This document shows positions 56,719 to 64,000 of a stretch of 64,000 nucleotides of DNA, piece by piece. The notes under the pieces were generated by a model. It saw nothing but the letters and a program-made list of their open reading frames with translations. It was not told the origin of the DNA and did no database searches. The stretch is from Chitinibacter tainanensis DSM 15459 (lineage in GTDB: Bacteria > Pseudomonadota > Gammaproteobacteria > Burkholderiales > Chitinibacteraceae), in assembly GCF_000429785.1 (NCBI RefSeq), contig NZ_AUCN01000018.1, forward strand, positions 124,001 through 188,000, given 5' to 3'. How positions within the stretch are numbered: the stretch's first letter is position 1; each line of letters starts with the position of its first letter. Both the position numbers and the translations under genes were made by a program.

Positions 56719-57879
56719 TCAGTATTGTTGCAACAGTCCCTCCAGCCGCTGCAAGGCCAGCGCCAGCGTAGTGGGGCTGCAGCCAAAATTTAAGCGCACC
56801 CAGCCCGGGAAACCAAAATCAGCACCATCCGACAAACCCAGCCCATACGCCTCAAACACCGGCAAAGGCTGGCGCGGATCGATGGCGCGGGCATCAATCC
56901 AGGCTAGATAAGTGGCCTCGGGCACGGTCAGCTTGAGGCCACTGGTCGGATAGCGCGCAAACAGCGCCGCCAGCGCGTCCCGATTTTGCCGCAAGGTATG
57001 CAGTAATTGGGCATGCCAGCCGCCATCGGCGCGGTACGCCGCTTCAGCGCCCAGATAACCCAGCACATTCACGGACGGCACCAGCCCGGCCATTTCGCGG
57101 CGAAAGCGCGCCCGCAAGGCCGGATCGGGAATTACCGCCAGCGCGCAGCCCAGCCCGGGGATATTCCAGGTTTTCGAGGGCGCCAATAGCGTGATCGTGC
57201 GCGGGGCAAAATCGGCGGAAAGCGCGGCAAATGGCTGATGCTGCAGGCCTTCATCCAGCAATAAATCGCAATGTATCTCGTCAGAGCACACAATCAGATT
57301 GTGTTGGCGGGCAATACCCAGCAGGGTATCGAGCTCATCGCGCTGCCAGGCCCGCCCAACCGGATTGTGTGGATGGCACAAGAGCAAGAGCCGGGTATGC
57401 GGGGTGATCGCCGCCGTCAGCGCCGCAAAATCAAACTGCCAGCGCCCCGCCACTTGCTGCAACGGCACGGTAATCAACTCGCGCTGCGCCAAGCCTGGCG
57501 CGCGCAAAAACGGCGGGTAGACCGGGGTCATGGTGAGCACGGCATCACCGGCCTGCCCCACGGCGCGGCACGCCAGATTCAGCCCTTGCACTAGCCCCGG
57601 CAACCACACCAGCCAATCGGCCTCGATCTGCCAGCGGTAGACCCGCGCGGCGTAATCCTGCACCGCCTCGACCAACGATGCGGGCGGGTTGGTATAGCCC
57701 AGCACCCCATGCTGCAAGCGGGCGGCTAGCGCGGCCAACACCTCGGGCGGCGCGGCAAAATCCATATCCGCCACCCACAGCGGCAAAATATCCTGGCCGG
57801 CGTATTTATCCCATTTCAGGCTGGCCGTGTGCGCGCGGCTGGGGGGCTGCGTAAACGCGCTCGGCAGTGTTTCGCTCAT
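56719..57879 (-). CDS. PatB/MalY-type PLP aminotransferase (cystathionine beta-lyase)
   Basis: 386 aa class I/II aminotransferase fold. N-terminal KYAGQDILPLWVADMDFAAPPEV is the MalY/PatB signature; the PLP lysine is in LLAPSKTWNIPGL, with CHPHNPVGRAW and SDEIHCDL. Enzymes of this group cleave C-S bonds in cystathionine or cysteine. AAGGAG precedes ATG 57879. Followed by the DUF3313-like gene and preceded by a peptide-binding protein gene on the same strand. Confidence 0.9.
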   Translation of the reverse strand: MSETLPSAFTQPPSRAHTASLKWDKYAGQDILPLWVADMDFAAPPEVLAALAARLQHGVLGYTNPPASLVEAVQDYAARVYRWQIEADWLVWLPGLVQGLNLACRAVGQAGDAVLTMTPVYPPFLRAPGLAQRELITVPLQQVAGRWQFDFAALTAAITPHTRLLLLCHPHNPVGRAWQRDELDTLLGIARQHNLIVCSDEIHCDLLLDEGLQHQPFAALSADFAPRTITLLAPSKTWNIPGLGCALAVIPDPALRARFRREMAGLVPSVNVLGYLGAEAAYRADGGWHAQLLHTLRQNRDALAALFARYPTSGLKLTVPEATYLAWIDARAIDPRQPLPVFEAYGLGLSDGADFGFPGWVRLNFGCSPTTLALALQRLEGLLQQY

Positions 57880-57912
57880 GCTCTCTCCTTCCCGATCTCG
57901 TTGTGTGCCGGC

Positions 57913-59493
57913 TTAACGCACATGCACATTCGCCCAGCTTTGCCGGCCGAACGGGTTAACGACATAGCCATTCACTTTCGGCGAGCTAATCACCGCGGCT
58001 AAAGGGTGCGCCAGCGGAATCCACAAGGCTTGCTCGGCAATCTGCCGCTGCGCTTGCTGATAATACTGGCTGCGCTTGGCCTGATCGGCGGTGGCCCGAC
58101 CTGCCTGAATGGCGCCATCGAGGGCTTTATCGCAATAGCGGGCAAAATTGAGGCCCGACTCGACCGAGGCGCAGGCAAATTGCGGGGTAAGGAAGTTATC
58201 CGGGTCGCCATTGTCACCACTCCAGCCCATAAACAGCAGATCGTGCTCGCCGGCCTTGGCGCGCTTGATCAGCTCACCCCATTCGATGGTTTTGATCTCG
58301 GCTTTCACCCCGATTTGTGCCAGATCGGCTTGCAGCAGCTCGGCGCCCGCTTTGGGGTTGGGATTAAGCGTGCTGCCATTGGGGCGTACCCAAATCGTGG
58401 TACTAAAGCCATTGGGCAGGCCGGCCTGTTTTAACAGCTGGCGGGCCTTGGCGACGTTGCGGGCGCTTGATTTGGGCGGCAGATAGCTCCAGGTGGTGGG
58501 CGGATACACGCCCAGCGCGGCGGTGGCGGTGCCTTCAAAGACGCGGGCCAGATAGGTATTGCGATCAAACACCAGATTCAGCGCTTGCCGCACGGCAACT
58601 TTATCCAGCGGCGGGTGGCTGGTATTGATGGCGACAAAGCCAGTGCCAAACATCGGCGTGCTCAGTACTTTGAGCTTGGGATCATTCTTGGCGGCAATCA
58701 GCTCTTGCGGCTTGGGCCCCAGCGCCAGATCACACTCACCCGCTTTTACTTTTTGCACCCGTACCACCGGATCGGGGGTGATGGCGTAAATCAGCTTGTC
58801 GGCCTTGGGTTTACCGGCCCAGTAGGCCGGATGCGCGTCATAGCGAATCACCGCGTCTTTTTGATAGCTTTTGAGGGCAAATGGGCCGGTGCCGATCGGT
58901 TTGCTATTGAGGTCTTTTTGCGCGCCAGCGGCTTCGAGCTGGGCGGCGTATTGCGCCGAGTAGATCGAGGCAAAGCCCATGCTCAAGAGCGGCAAGAAGG
59001 TGGCATTGGGCTCGCTCAAGGTAAATTGCACGGTGTAATCGTCGAGCTTGCGGATCTCGCTAATCAGCTTATCGAGCTGAAACGATTTGGCGTGCGGATA
59101 GCCACTGACCGCTGTGCCATACCAGGGGTGATTGGGGTCGAGCATGCGCTGAAAACTAAACAGCACATCATCGGCATTCAGCGGCCGGCTGGGGCTGAAA
59201 TAATCGGTGCGCTGAAACGCCACATTGCGTCGCAGCTTGAAGGTGTATTGGCGGTTATCGCTGCTCACCTGCCAGCTTTGCGCCAGGCTCGGTAGTAATT
59301 TGCCGCTGGCCGGGTCAAATTCCAGCAGCCGGTTAAAGATCGGATCGGCCGCCGCATTGGTGTTGGTCAGCGAGTTGTATTGCACCACATCAAAGCCATC
59401 AGGGCTGGCTTCGGTACACACCACCAAAGGCTTGGCCAGCGTCATACCGGTAGCCAGTATACCCAGCAAACCCATCATCAATTTTGCTTGCAT
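57913..59493 (-). CDS. ABC-type peptide-binding protein (SBP_bac_5, DppA-like)
   Basis: 526 aa with signal peptide (MMGLLGILATGMTLA) and the cluster 5 solute-binding fold: LVVCTEASPDGFDVVQYNS, LLPSLAQSWQVSSDNRQYTFKLR, FMGWSGDNGDPDNFLTPQF. The last motif is typical of DppA, so dipeptide or haem-like ligands are likely. No permease or ATPase genes adjoin, so it is an orphan that must use a transporter encoded elsewhere. Confidence 0.92.
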   Translation of the reverse strand: MQAKLMMGLLGILATGMTLAKPLVVCTEASPDGFDVVQYNSLTNTNAAADPIFNRLLEFDPASGKLLPSLAQSWQVSSDNRQYTFKLRRNVAFQRTDYFSPSRPLNADDVLFSFQRMLDPNHPWYGTAVSGYPHAKSFQLDKLISEIRKLDDYTVQFTLSEPNATFLPLLSMGFASIYSAQYAAQLEAAGAQKDLNSKPIGTGPFALKSYQKDAVIRYDAHPAYWAGKPKADKLIYAITPDPVVRVQKVKAGECDLALGPKPQELIAAKNDPKLKVLSTPMFGTGFVAINTSHPPLDKVAVRQALNLVFDRNTYLARVFEGTATAALGVYPPTTWSYLPPKSSARNVAKARQLLKQAGLPNGFSTTIWVRPNGSTLNPNPKAGAELLQADLAQIGVKAEIKTIEWGELIKRAKAGEHDLLFMGWSGDNGDPDNFLTPQFACASVESGLNFARYCDKALDGAIQAGRATADQAKRSQYYQQAQRQIAEQALWIPLAHPLAAVISSPKVNGYVVNPFGRQSWANVHVR

Positions 59494-59597
59494 CGCGATA
59501 CCCCTGTTGATTTTTGAACACTACGGCAGATCCAGCCGTGGCCGGCACAGGGTTTGATCTTAACGATTTATCGCGGCAATGTCAGTCTCATTTCAGC

Positions 59598-60869
59598 TTA
59601 ACGCGCATAGGCGGTGGGCAAATCTTCCCAGCGGGTGGTCCAGCTGGGCGAGCGGCGCAGCTGGCGCATACTCCAGCCCGGCTGCTGGCCACCACAGCTG
59701 GCCAGCCGGATGCGGCCACGGCCAAAGCGCTGGTTAATCTGATCCAGCGTGGCATTGAGCCCCGCGCGGCGCAGCGGATCGGCGCTGGCGGCAAACAAAT
59801 GCCCCTGCACCGCCTGGCGCGGGCACAAATCGCTCAAAATCACCCCCGCCTTGGCATAGGCATAACCGGGCTGATACAGCCGCGCCAGCAGCCACAGCGC
59901 CACCCGCGTTAGCTGCACGGTATCATCGCTGGCCTGCGCCAGCGGAAACACCAGATGCCGGCGATACTGCGGCGCCTCGGCGCGAAAGGGATTCGTGCGG
60001 ATAAACAGCCCGATGCTGCCCGCGGCCGACTGCTGCCGGCGCAGTTTTTCGGCCGCGCGGGCCAGATAAGTGCTAATGGCTTCGGCTAATTCCTGCTGGC
60101 TATATACCGGCCGGCCAAAGGAGCGACTGCAAAGGATTTGCTGCTTATCGGCCACCGCGCTTAAGGGCAGACAGCTGAGGCCATTCAGCTCTTGCACCGT
60201 ACGCGCCACCGGCAGGCCAAACTCGGCCCGCAGCTGGCTGGCACTAGCTTGCTGCAAATCCAGCACGGTATGTATATGCCGTAAAGCCAAGCGCTGTGAG
60301 AGCTGGCGGCCAATACCCCAGACTTCATCCACCGGCGTGGCCGCCAGCCACGCCTGCCGCTGCGCGGGTGCCAATGTGCGCCAATCGCACACGCCATTGA
60401 GCTCGGGCCGCCGTTTGGCCCAGGCATTGCAGAGCTTGGCCAGCGTTTTGCTAGGCGCAAAGCCCACACAGACCGGCAACCCGGTATGCTGGCGCACCCG
60501 CTGGCGAATCTGCTGACCAAAGGCCGCGCTATCGATCGCCATGCCCTGCAAGCCCAAAAAACACTCGTCGATGCTGTAGATTTCCTGCTGCGGTGCCATC
60601 TGCCCCAACAGCCGCATCACCCGCGCGCTCATATCGGCATACAGGGCGTAATTGCTGCTCAGGGCCACAATGCCGTGCTGGCGGGCCAGCGCCTGCAATT
60701 CGTGCCAGGGCGCGGCCATATTCAGGCCCAGCGCTTTCACTTCGTTGCTGCGCGAGACAATGCAGCCGTCGTTATTCGACAGCACCACTACCGGGCGGCC
60801 TTCCAGCTCGGGCTGAAAGACCCGCTGGCAGCTCACATAAAAATTATTGACGTCGACGAGGGCGAACAT
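59598..60869 (-). CDS. umuC: DNA polymerase V catalytic subunit UmuC
   Basis: A Y-family translesion polymerase. From ATG 60869 it reads [42 protein letters not shown], and YSIDECFLG with catalytic Asp-Glu; a C-terminal little-finger domain follows. 423 aa, normal. It overlaps umuD by 26 bp, so both are coupled. Confidence 0.95.
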   Translation of the reverse strand: MFALVDVNNFYVSCQRVFQPELEGRPVVVLSNNDGCIVSRSNEVKALGLNMAAPWHELQALARQHGIVALSSNYALYADMSARVMRLLGQMAPQQEIYSIDECFLGLQGMAIDSAAFGQQIRQRVRQHTGLPVCVGFAPSKTLAKLCNAWAKRRPELNGVCDWRTLAPAQRQAWLAATPVDEVWGIGRQLSQRLALRHIHTVLDLQQASASQLRAEFGLPVARTVQELNGLSCLPLSAVADKQQILCSRSFGRPVYSQQELAEAISTYLARAAEKLRRQQSAAGSIGLFIRTNPFRAEAPQYRRHLVFPLAQASDDTVQLTRVALWLLARLYQPGYAYAKAGVILSDLCPRQAVQGHLFAASADPLRRAGLNATLDQINQRFGRGRIRLASCGGQQPGWSMRQLRRSPSWTTRWEDLPTAYAR

Positions 60870-61320
60870 CTTGGCGAAACGCCTGATAGCAGCCAATCAC
60901 CACGCCCCAGACTTCCAGGCTTTGCCCTTCTTGCAGCACCAGCGAAGGATAAGCGGGGTTTTCCGGCACCAACGCCAGATGGCCATTGCGCATAAAGAGC
61001 CGCTTGACGGTGAAATCGCCATCCAGCACCGCCACCACCACATCGCCGTGGCGAGCTTCCAGCGCCCGATCCACCACCAGCAAGGCGCCGTGGGCAATGC
61101 TGCGCGCCGGATCCGGGCCCTGCATACTGTCGCCATCCACGGTAAAGAAAAACGTCGCTTCCGGGTGGCGGATAAAGCGCTGATTGAAATCGACCCGCTC
61201 TTCGGCCCAATCTTCGGCCGGCGACGGAAAGCCGGCCGGCACCCGCACCCCCATCAGGGGCACCGGCTGCGGCGGCATCTCGGGCGAACAGGGCCAGGGG
61301 CCCAGCAAACAACTGAACAT
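60844..61320 (-). CDS. umuD: UmuD, RecA-stimulated self-cleaving subunit of Pol V
   Basis: 158 aa. Ala29-Gly30 in [14 protein letters not shown] is the self-cleavage site; Ser65 (DGDSMQG) and Lys106 (DFTVKRLFM) are the catalytic dyad of the LexA/UmuD family. The C-terminal tail is longer than in E. coli ([14 protein letters not shown]) and overlaps umuC. GAGG precedes the ATG, and a palindromic operator overlapping a TATAAT lies 34 bp upstream. Confidence 0.95.
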   Translation of the reverse strand: MFSCLLGPWPCSPEMPPQPVPLMGVRVPAGFPSPAEDWAEERVDFNQRFIRHPEATFFFTVDGDSMQGPDPARSIAHGALLVVDRALEARHGDVVVAVLDGDFTVKRLFMRNGHLALVPENPAYPSLVLQEGQSLEVWGVVIGCYQAFRQDVRPRRRQ

Positions 61321-61353
61321 GGCAAAAACCTCATTACAGCAAGCAATGCCACC

Positions 61354-61374
61354 ATTATAGAACGATTGTTCTAT
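61354..61374 (-). promoter_or_regulatory. umuDC promoter with GAAC-N4-GTTC operator
   Basis: ATAGAACGATTGTTCTAT (61357-61374) has perfect 7-bp arms. On the minus strand TATAAT (rc of 61354-61359) overlaps its end, so the operator would cover the -10. SOS control by LexA is the natural reading, but the GAAC-N4-GTTC form is that of Gram-positive LexA boxes, not the CTGT-N8-ACAG usual in beta- and gammaproteobacteria. Confidence 0.6.
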
Positions 61375-61994
61375 TTGCGCGAGTCGCTCGCCGCGTCGCC
61401 GCCCTGCCGCTGCTGATTCAGCGCCTGCAAAATTTCGCTCAAGCCCAGCGGCACCGGCAATTGCGCCAACAGCCAGCGCAGCGCCGCCATCACCGCCTCG
61501 GGCCTCGTTTCGGGCTGAAAAGCCTGCAGCGCGGCGCCATGCATCAGCAAGCGCAGCGCTAATAATTCGGGCTCATCGGCCGGCTGTTCGGCCAGTAATT
61601 GCTGCTCGGCTTCCTGCATCAGCGGCGCCAGCGCGGCCTGCAGCTGGGCATCGCCGCGAGCGGCCATCCACAGCTCCAGCAAAGCGCGGGTGGCATTCGA
61701 AGGCGCTTGGCTACTGAGGCTATACAGCACCAGATACAGCCGGCTGCGCACATCCAGCCCAGCCAGTGGCGCGAGGCGCTCAGCCTGGCCATCCACCACC
61801 CAGCGGGCAAAGGCAGTTAAAAGTTGATAGCGGCCAGCCGGAAAGTGATAGCGCAAAGCGCCACGGCTCAGTTGCGTGCGCTGGCAAATCGCATCTTCGC
61901 TCCAGGCCGCATAGCCTTCGGTGGCCAGGAGGGTTTCGGTAGCGCGCAGTAGCGCCAGCTGAGTGGCTTGCGCGCGAGGTTGCAGACTAGACAT
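61371..61994 (-). CDS. TetR-family transcriptional regulator
   Basis: 207 aa. N-terminal HTH LLATEGYAAWSEDAICQRTQLSRGALRYHFPAGRYQLLTAF is TetR-like; the C-terminal ligand domain is not assigned. It is divergent from the SurE-like gene, and a 22-bp palindrome lies between them. Its stop lies within the umuDC operator region. Confidence 0.9.
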   Translation of the reverse strand: MSSLQPRAQATQLALLRATETLLATEGYAAWSEDAICQRTQLSRGALRYHFPAGRYQLLTAFARWVVDGQAERLAPLAGLDVRSRLYLVLYSLSSQAPSNATRALLELWMAARGDAQLQAALAPLMQEAEQQLLAEQPADEPELLALRLLMHGAALQAFQPETRPEAVMAALRWLLAQLPVPLGLSEILQALNQQRQGGDAASDSRK

Positions 61995-62073
61995 GGCGGC
62001 ATTGTTACAACCCGCCTACGCCGCGTCAACCACGAGTCAGCCTTAGCCGTGGCGAATTTATGCCATGGTCACA

Positions 62074-62095
62074 AAACATACATCTTTGTATGTTT
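62074..62095. promoter_or_regulatory. Palindromic operator between tetR and surE-like gene
   Basis: AAACATACA (62074-62082) and TGTATGTTT (62087-62095) are perfect 9-bp arms around TCTT. CATACA/TGTATG palindromes are typical of AcrR-type TetR repressors. It lies 80 bp before tetR and 33 bp before the SurE-like ATG, placed to control both. Confidence 0.7.
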
Positions 62096-62127
62096 TCATG
62101 GCGACACTTTTCCACGGAGACACTTGC

Positions 62128-63117
62128 ATGACTCGCTCTTCCTTGCTGCTAGGCAGCCTCACCATGGCGTTGGCCAGCCCCAGCTTTGCCCTCAATATTG
62201 TCTTAACCAATGACGATGGCCTCACCAGCAATCTGAAAGCGCTGTATGAAGCGCTCAAAGCCAAAGGCCATGATGTCATCGTCTCGGTGCCATGTACCGG
62301 CCAGAGCGGCATGGGGGCGGCGGCAAAATTCCTCACCCCGCTCACCCCGCTCTCGACCAGCAATGCCGATCCGAAAACCGGTGGTTGCCTCAATGGCGCA
62401 GCCAGCGCCGGTGAGCCGGCCGTAGGTAAAATGAGCAAGGCGGGCTTTACCAATGGCGACTACCACTATGTGAATGGCACACCGATTATGGCCACCATGT
62501 ATGGGCTGGATGTGCTGGCAATGAAACGCTGGAATAAAGCCCCGGATCTGGTGCTCTCCGGCCCGAATGAAGGCCAGAACGTAGGCAGTATCGTTAATAG
62601 CTCGGGTACAGTTAGCAATGCCCAGTTTGCTGCGGCCCGTGGCCTTGCCGCGATTGCGCTAAGCGCCGATAGCAATACCACCGACAACACCAATCTGGCC
62701 AACCCACTCTCGAGCACCGTCGCGCAACTGAGCCTCACCCTGCTCAACCAGCTGCAAGCCAAAGCCGGTAGCGGCCCGTTGTTGCCCGCGGGCCTGGCGC
62801 TGAATGTGAATTTCCCTAAAGAGCTCAGCAAACCTAGCTGGCGTTTTGCCAAATTTGGCAGCTACAACCTGTATGCGCTCAAATTTGTGGAAGACCTCGG
62901 CAATGATCCGGCGGCCAAAGCCTACGGTCTGGGCAACTATCATTTCCCTGGCGTTACCATCAGCCCGGTCAGCACGCCAGCCAGCGCCCAGCAGCAGGAA
63001 GACGAATCGGCCGTAGTACAAAACCAGATTGCCGTCACCGCCATGCAGGTGGGTTTTGAGCATCGCCCCCAAGCGCAAACCTGGTTGCGTTTGCGTCTGC
63101 GCGAGTTATTCCAATGA
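62128..63117 (+). CDS. Exported SurE-like phosphatase/nucleotidase
   Basis: 329 aa from ATG 62128 (GGAG upstream). A signal peptide (TRSSLLLGSLTMALASPSFA) precedes the SurE core: LNIVLTNDDGLTSNLKALYEALKAKGHDV with the metal-binding Asp-Asp, and VLSGPNEGQNVG. SurE proteins are usually cytoplasmic 5'/3'-nucleotidases; this one appears periplasmic and is about 80 residues longer, with an insertion (PLSTSNADPKTGGCLNGAAS). It overlaps the lipoprotein gene by 4 bp and is likely TetR-controlled. Confidence 0.85.
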   Translation: MTRSSLLLGSLTMALASPSFALNIVLTNDDGLTSNLKALYEALKAKGHDVIVSVPCTGQSGMGAAAKFLTPLTPLSTSNADPKTGGCLNGAASAGEPAVGKMSKAGFTNGDYHYVNGTPIMATMYGLDVLAMKRWNKAPDLVLSGPNEGQNVGSIVNSSGTVSNAQFAAARGLAAIALSADSNTTDNTNLANPLSSTVAQLSLTLLNQLQAKAGSGPLLPAGLALNVNFPKELSKPSWRFAKFGSYNLYALKFVEDLGNDPAAKAYGLGNYHFPGVTISPVSTPASAQQQEDESAVVQNQIAVTAMQVGFEHRPQAQTWLRLRLRELFQ

Positions 63118-63800
63118 GCGGGGGCCAGCCAATGTGGAGATCGCAGCCCTACCGTACCCCGCTCCTGCTGGGGCTAACCGCACTCAGCTTATTCCTGAGC
63201 GCTTGTGGTGGCAGTAGCAGCACCCCGAGTGCCACTGCTAGCCCAGCCCCGCAACTCACCGTACCCAATCTGCCAGCCGGTCAATACCGGGTGAGCGTGG
63301 GTGAGGATGAACAGCTGCAAATGGGGCTGTATTTCAGCCTTAGCGATGGCAGCCGCGCGCTACTGTTGCAAGATGCCGCAGCCAATACCACAGCGCTGTA
63401 CCAGCAACAGGCGGGTCAATGGCAACGTATTCCGGCCGCCAGCGGTACGGCTGCGCTGCAGTTCAGCCTAGAGCAAGGGGCAAGCCTACCCGCCAGCGAT
63501 CTGGCTGCCGGGCGTTATATCGCTCAATACAAGGGGCAAAATCTGGCGTGGCAGCTAAATGCACAAGGTGAGATTAGTGCGGCCAGCGGCAGCAGCTGCG
63601 CCCTCAGCGGCAAAGTGGCAGCCCCCGCGGCCAATGGTTTGCGCGCCTTGCAGCTCAAACTGGCGCAATGTGCAGGTTTGCCAGCAGAGCTTACGGGTTG
63701 GGTTGTGAGCGATCCGGAAGATCAGCCGGCGCAGCAGCGCTGGGTGTTGCACGATGGCCGTACGCTGTATGAATGGCTAGCGATCAGCGACGATCGCTAA
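63114..63800 (+). CDS. Lipoprotein of unknown function
   Basis: 228 aa. A type II signal peptide with lipobox (LLGLTALSLFLSACGG) predicts membrane anchoring at the Cys. The rest is Gln/Ala/Ser-rich and beta-prone with two cysteines (SSCALSG, AQCAGLP) that may form a disulfide. No family recognised. Its ATG overlaps the SurE-like stop (ATGA), so the two are co-expressed and probably act together at the envelope. Confidence 0.75.
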   Translation: MSGGQPMWRSQPYRTPLLLGLTALSLFLSACGGSSSTPSATASPAPQLTVPNLPAGQYRVSVGEDEQLQMGLYFSLSDGSRALLLQDAAANTTALYQQQAGQWQRIPAASGTAALQFSLEQGASLPASDLAAGRYIAQYKGQNLAWQLNAQGEISAASGSSCALSGKVAAPAANGLRALQLKLAQCAGLPAELTGWVVSDPEDQPAQQRWVLHDGRTLYEWLAISDDR

Positions 63801-63808
63801 GCCAAGCG

Positions 63809-63857
63809 AGGTATTGCTCTGCAGACCAATAAAATAAATAGCTACAGAGCAATACCC
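63809..63857. repeat. 49-bp inverted-repeat element, copy 3
   Basis: GGTATTGCTCTG (63810-63821) and CAGAGCAATACC (63845-63856) are perfect 12-bp arms around an A/T-rich loop. It lies between the convergent ends of the lipoprotein and response-regulator genes. Confidence 0.7.
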
Positions 63858-63869
63858 AAGCACCACCAC

Positions 63870-64000
63870 TCAAACCAGCAAGCGATAGCCGACACCGGTT
63901 TCGGTAAGCAGATAAGTTGGTAGGGCCGGATCATACTCCAGCTTTTGCCGCAAATGCCCCATATACACGCGCAAATACTGACTGGATTCGCTGTGATTGG
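63870..64000 (-). CDS. OmpR/KdpE-type response regulator (partial, C-terminus only)
   Basis: The visible 43 codons end YLRVYMGHLRQKLEYDP followed by LLTETGVGYRLLV, the winged-helix recognition region of OmpR-family regulators, closest by eye to KdpE. The start lies beyond the window. If it is KdpE, it would control the kdp potassium transporter. Confidence 0.8.
   Translation of the reverse strand, partial: NHSESSQYLRVYMGHLRQKLEYDPALPTYLLTETGVGYRLLV

Overview
The window is about 64 kb of a betaproteobacterial chromosome, most likely Neisseriales and perhaps near Chitinibacteraceae or Chromobacteriaceae. This is inferred from the fimV-truA-trpF-trpB order, the rpsF-priB-rpsR-rplI and rimP-nusA-infB-rbfA-truB-rpsO-pnp clusters, the PhaR/phasin pair and the GC-rich codon use. 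No species can be named from sequence alone.

1-29.7 kb is ordinary core genome. It holds trpB (cut by the window edge), trpF, truA, an EcfT/CbiQ-like membrane protein, fimV, gluQ, fdxA, the S6/PriB/S18/L9 operon, tcdA, phaR and a phasin, the large translation/RNA operon on the minus strand (rimP to pnp), an acyl-CoA synthetase, pilU, an ArsC-like protein, pdxJ, suhB, trmJ, a carboxymuconolactone-decarboxylase-like protein, a PIN-PhoH ATPase, bcp and dcd. Several leaders carry candidate RNA switches (rpsF, rpsO, rimP). priB has no ATG, GTG or TTG start. Two families of intergenic repeats are visible.

29.76-52.84 kb is a 23-kb genomic island inserted inside the T arm of a tRNA-Gly(CCC) gene. 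The 5' part of the split tRNA lies at 29708-29760 and the matching 3' part at 52845-52869, still followed by its terminator. The island carries a complete second tRNA-Gly(CCC) just inside its left end, apparently a surrogate placed downstream of the original tRNA promoter. Next come three translationally coupled genes (tyrosine recombinase, very large recombinase-like protein, small coiled-coil protein), as in Tn554-like or 'mobile trio' elements. These are followed by a four-gene type II CBASS operon (CD-NTase, Cap2 E1/E2, Cap3 JAMM protease, HNH-SAVED effector), a decayed HAD gene, and a type I restriction-modification operon (hsdM, hsdS, a 68-aa Cys-rich protein, a HEPN + OST-HTH protein, hsdR, a YgjP-like metallopeptidase, a PD-(D/E)XK-like protein). 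A second PD-(D/E)XK-like gene, an unknown gene and an XRE regulator complete it. The island is a defence island, and its base composition is a mosaic: AT-rich recombinases and cargo ends around a GC-rich CBASS/RM core.

52.87-64 kb returns to chromosome: an SDR protein lacking the YxxxK catalytic pair, an unknown protein, a YcaQ-type DNA glycosylase, a DUF3313-like protein, a PatB/MalY aminotransferase, a peptide-binding protein, umuDC with a GAAC-N4-GTTC operator, a TetR regulator divergent from an exported SurE-like protein plus lipoprotein with a strong palindromic operator between them, and the end of a KdpE/OmpR-type response regulator.
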